Assembly (NCBI GenBank): GCA_946480055.1
Contig: CAMLID010000001.1
Span: 62,001 to 126,000, forward strand
Direction of reading: 5' to 3'
DNA from: an uncultured Lysobacter sp.
GTDB taxonomy: Bacteria; Pseudomonadota; Gammaproteobacteria; Xanthomonadales; Xanthomonadaceae
Length of the DNA: 64,000 nucleotides
The notes beneath the pieces were generated by a model that had not been told where the DNA came from, made no database searches, and saw nothing but the letters and a program-made list of their open reading frames with translations. Made by a program: the position numbers and the translations under genes. Positions 61,512 to 64,000 of this stretch are shown one piece after another (position 1 is the stretch's first letter; each line of letters starts with the position of its first letter).

Positions 61512-62714
61512 TCAGATGGCGTTCTCCACGGCGGCTTCTGTCGCCCGCGCCTGCGCCGACATCAGCCACAACGACAATGCGACGGCGACCGCGACGATCG
61601 CCGCCGCGGCGTACCCCAAGGCGCCCACGCCGACCGCGTCGATCACGCGGCCGCCGATCAGCGCGCCCACGCCGATGCCGAGATTGGCGCCGGAGATATT
61701 CAACGACGCCGCGAACGCCGATGCTCCGGGCGCGGCCTTCATCACCCGCACGTGGCTGACGATGAACAAGGCCGCCTGGGTCACGCCCCAGACCGTCAGC
61801 GCCACGGTCAGGCCCCAAGGCGAACGGATCGCCGGCACGACGGCCAGCAAGCCCAGCGCCATCGGCGCGCTGAACAGCAAAGACGCGCCGATCGGGTTAC
61901 GGTCGACCAGACGGCCGCCGATGGTGTTGCCGATCAAGCCGACCGCACCGAAGGCCATCAGGGTCCAGCCGATCCAGCTGCCGTCGAAACCGGCCAAGCG
62001 CTCGAGCAGATCGGCCAAGTAGGTGTAGGCGGTGAACATGCCGGTGAACAGCAACGTCGACAGCAGCACGTGGCCGACCAGCAGCGGATCGCGCAGTACC
62101 CGGAACTGCTCGGCCAGCGGCAGGTGCGGACGGTCCAGGCGGCTGGACGGCAGGAACAGCATCAGCAATGCAGCCTTGCCAAATGCGACCGCGGCCAGCG
62201 CGCCGAACGCGACCCGCCAACCGAACGCGTCCGAGACCAAGGTACCGATCGGCACGCCGAGCACGGTAGCGCAGATCACACCGAAGGAAATGATCGAGAT
62301 CGCACGGCCGGCACGCTCCTGTCCGACAAGATCGACCGCGGTCTCGCTGGCCAGCGACCAGAACACCGGTACCCCCAGCGCCGGGATCAGACGCGCGAAC
62401 GCCATCACGCCGATGTTGGGCGCCAGCGCCGCCGCCACGTTGGACAGGCCGAACAGCAGCAGCACGATCACGAACAAGCGTTTACGTTCGAAGCGCGAGA
62501 AGTAGGCGGTCAGGAACGGACCGCTGGCGGCGACCGCGAACGCGAACAAGGTCACCAGCAGACCGGCCTGCGGAATGCTCACTCCCAGGTCGCGGGCGAG
62601 CGGCGGCAACAGGCCGACCAGGATGAATTCGGTGGTCAGCACAGTGAAGCCGGCGGCCGACAACAGGAAGATGGGCAACAGCACGGGGAGCTCCGGAAAG
62701 TGGGCGACGCGCAT
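61512..62714 (-). CDS. MFS transporter (DHA1 drug/sugar efflux type)
   Basis: A 400-residue proton-coupled exporter with 12 predicted helices. The start region (LLSAAGFTVLTTEFILVGLL), the loop with RFERKR, and a second-half motif (GNTIGGRLVDRNPIG) match the AraJ/SotB/YdhP-like efflux group. Substrates are unknown. It lies alone, with about 300 empty bases to its right. Confidence 0.9.
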   Translation of the reverse strand: MRVAHFPELPVLLPIFLLSAAGFTVLTTEFILVGLLPPLARDLGVSIPQAGLLVTLFAFAVAASGPFLTAYFSRFERKRLFVIVLLLFGLSNVAAALAPNIGVMAFARLIPALGVPVFWSLASETAVDLVGQERAGRAISIISFGVICATVLGVPIGTLVSDAFGWRVAFGALAAVAFGKAALLMLFLPSSRLDRPHLPLAEQFRVLRDPLLVGHVLLSTLLFTGMFTAYTYLADLLERLAGFDGSWIGWTLMAFGAVGLIGNTIGGRLVDRNPIGASLLFSAPMALGLLAVVPAIRSPWGLTVALTVWGVTQAALFIVSHVRVMKAAPGASAFAASLNISGANLGIGVGALIGGRVIDAVGVGALGYAAAAIVAVAVALSLWLMSAQARATEAAVENAI

Positions 62715-63013
62715 GCCACCGCGACTGCAAGCGGTTGGCGCGGCGGGGATGGGAGAGGTGTGGCCGATCGCTGTGCGATCGGTGAGCCGGACGACAGGCT
62801 AATCGGCGCTTCGGCCTCGATAAACGCGAAGCAAGCGCGCTCAGCGTTCCGAAAACGGATCAATCGCCGCCAGGCCGCGCCGGCATTGGGTTTCGCGCCT
62901 ACGCGGCGTTCTGGGAATCACTATCCCAAACCGACTTCAGGTCGCGAGGCGGCCTTGCGATGTCGCGAACGGTTCGGTGGGTACTGGGACGCGCGACGGC
63001 GCGCGCAGCGCGC

Positions 63014-63781
63014 TCATTGCGGAACGGACTGCGGCAAGGCCATCAGCTGAAGCTGCAGGTCGTAGAGAATCTCGTCGTCGTCGGGCAGCCAGGCGTCGCT
63101 CTCCTGACCGCGGTAGTGACGATGGAAGGCGCGGCGCGCGGCGGCGGGATCGCGCAGGTCGTAGCCGATCGTGCGCAGGGCGGCCCAGCAGTCGAAGCCC
63201 GGTGGCGCGGCGACGCGTTGCGCGCGCGGCCACAGGCCGTAGCCGGCCTCGGCCAGACGCTGCCAGGGAAACAGCGCGCTCGGGTCGTGCTTGCGCGTGG
63301 GCGCGATGTCGCCGTGGCCGATCACCAACTGCGGCGGAATCGACAGCCGTCGGGTAATGTCCTGTAGCAGTTGCAGCAGGGTCTGGATCTGCGCTTCGGC
63401 GAACGGCGCCGCACCGTCGTTGTCGAGCTCGATACCGATCGAGGCCGAGTTGAGGTCCTCGATACCGGCCCAGGTCGCGGTGCCGGCATGCCAGGCGCGG
63501 TCCTGTTCCGACACCAGTTGGTACAGGTGGCCGTCGGTGCCGATCAGGTAGTGCGCGCTGACCCGACGCTCGGGATCGCGCGCGCTGAGCACGCGCAAGG
63601 CGCCCTCGGCGCTGTCCATCTCGGTGTGGTGCAGCACGATCAGCTGCGCCCGGCGCGGGCCGTAATTGGGCGAACCGCGCCATTCGGCGAGCGGGTTGCG
63701 CGCGGGTGCGCTCGCGCAGGCGCACAGGCTGGCGAGCAGCAGGCCCGCAAACACCAAGCGCAGCCAGCGCGTCGCATTCAC
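63014..63781 (-). CDS. N-acetylmuramoyl-L-alanine amidase (AmpD-like lipoprotein)
   Basis: The GTG at 63781 was chosen because it opens a lipoprotein signal (WLRLVFAGLLLASLCAC). The 255-residue protein has an Amidase_2 zinc domain: LIVLHHTEMDS (first His), YLIGTDGHLYQL, RAWHAGTATW, GIELDN, and VIGHGDIAPTRKHDPS carrying the second His, Lys and Asp. It removes stem peptides from peptidoglycan or anhydro-muropeptides. A C-terminal extension with a peptidoglycan-binding-like pattern (DCWAALRTIGYDLRDP) follows. Confidence 0.88.
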   Translation of the reverse strand: MNATRWLRLVFAGLLLASLCACASAPARNPLAEWRGSPNYGPRRAQLIVLHHTEMDSAEGALRVLSARDPERRVSAHYLIGTDGHLYQLVSEQDRAWHAGTATWAGIEDLNSASIGIELDNDGAAPFAEAQIQTLLQLLQDITRRLSIPPQLVIGHGDIAPTRKHDPSALFPWQRLAEAGYGLWPRAQRVAAPPGFDCWAALRTIGYDLRDPAAARRAFHRHYRGQESDAWLPDDDEILYDLQLQLMALPQSVPQ

Positions 63782-64000
63782 AGCACCTGCGCCGCCGGCG
63801 TTTTCACAGACGACCTTTCCAAGATCGGATAACGACTGCACTGTCGCGCCTCTGATTGCATCGCCGGCGGATCGTCGCACGATAGCCGCATGCAGGCGAG
63901 CCGGGACCTGCGAATCCACGACCACGGCGGCCTCCGGCGCCCACCTGTCGCGGCCTTCGGCCAGGACGCGCACAGGCCACGGTTCCGGAGGCCGCCACCT

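Noticed and set aside
61752..63050. 432-codon rightward frame opposite the MFS transporter
   Set aside because: The translation is Gln/Arg/Asp low-complexity, typical of the antisense of membrane proteins.

Overview
The window is high-GC DNA from a gammaproteobacterium, most likely Xanthomonadaceae/Lysobacteraceae (Lysobacter-like). That assignment is an inference from GC, codon use and the look of the chromosomal genes. It holds a complete, apparently intact siphovirus-type prophage of about 44.6 kb (roughly 1159-45790) inside the 5' end of dusA, flanked by chromosomal genes.

Left flank (1-1226): the start of an amidinotransferase-like gene that runs off the edge, then dusA. The phage has replaced the first codons of dusA with its own GTG start and ribosome binding site. 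The displaced native dusA start lies at the other end of the prophage (45770-45841). This pair gives the attachment core, an identical 11-base TCCATCATCGG at 1159-1169 and 45780-45790.

Prophage layout. A rightward block (1320-3581) holds the integrase, a small protein and a SRAP/HMCES-type protein. A leftward late operon of about 24 kb runs from 28174 down to about 3578. It encodes, in transcription order, small and large terminase, a Mor-like activator, a gpW-like joiner, portal, a ClpP-protease/capsid fusion and a DUF2190 protein. Next comes a lysis cassette (membrane-PAS protein, SAR endolysin, two spanins), then head-tail and tail proteins including the tube and a 1183-residue tape measure. 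It ends with tail-tip proteins, three of which share a small C-terminal module. Upstream of the terminase is an array of GTGCGGCAT repeats. A leftward early operon (32522 to 28497) encodes a YdaS/Cro-like regulator, an unknown protein, a DksA-like zinc finger, two small proteins and a primase-helicase. A rightward CI-like repressor lacking a peptidase domain starts at 32607. Copies of one 19-bp operator (ATTTAGCC-N3-GGCTAAAT) sit on both sides of the repressor gene.

From 33630 to 42368 is a rightward run of small, tightly overlapping genes: zinc ribbons, winged-helix proteins, membrane peptides, a 660-residue ParB-like protein and an Ea22-like protein, ending in a PrtN/excisionase-like gene. 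Next to attR is an AT-richer cargo island (42450-45641). It holds a ParB-like protein overlapping a DNA adenine methylase, facing a Panacea-domain (DUF4065) antitoxin-like gene coupled to a two-helix membrane protein. These are the best candidates for under-described accessory systems.

Right flank (46066-64000): ordinary chromosome with a galactose-oxidase-like enzyme carrying seven repeat domains, two EF-hand proteins, a GNAT acetyltransferase, secreted hypotheticals, a HAD hydrolase, an AlkZ-like protein, lipoproteins, a lytic transglycosylase, an APC permease, an MFS transporter and an AmpD-like amidase. I saw no rRNA, tRNA or CRISPR.
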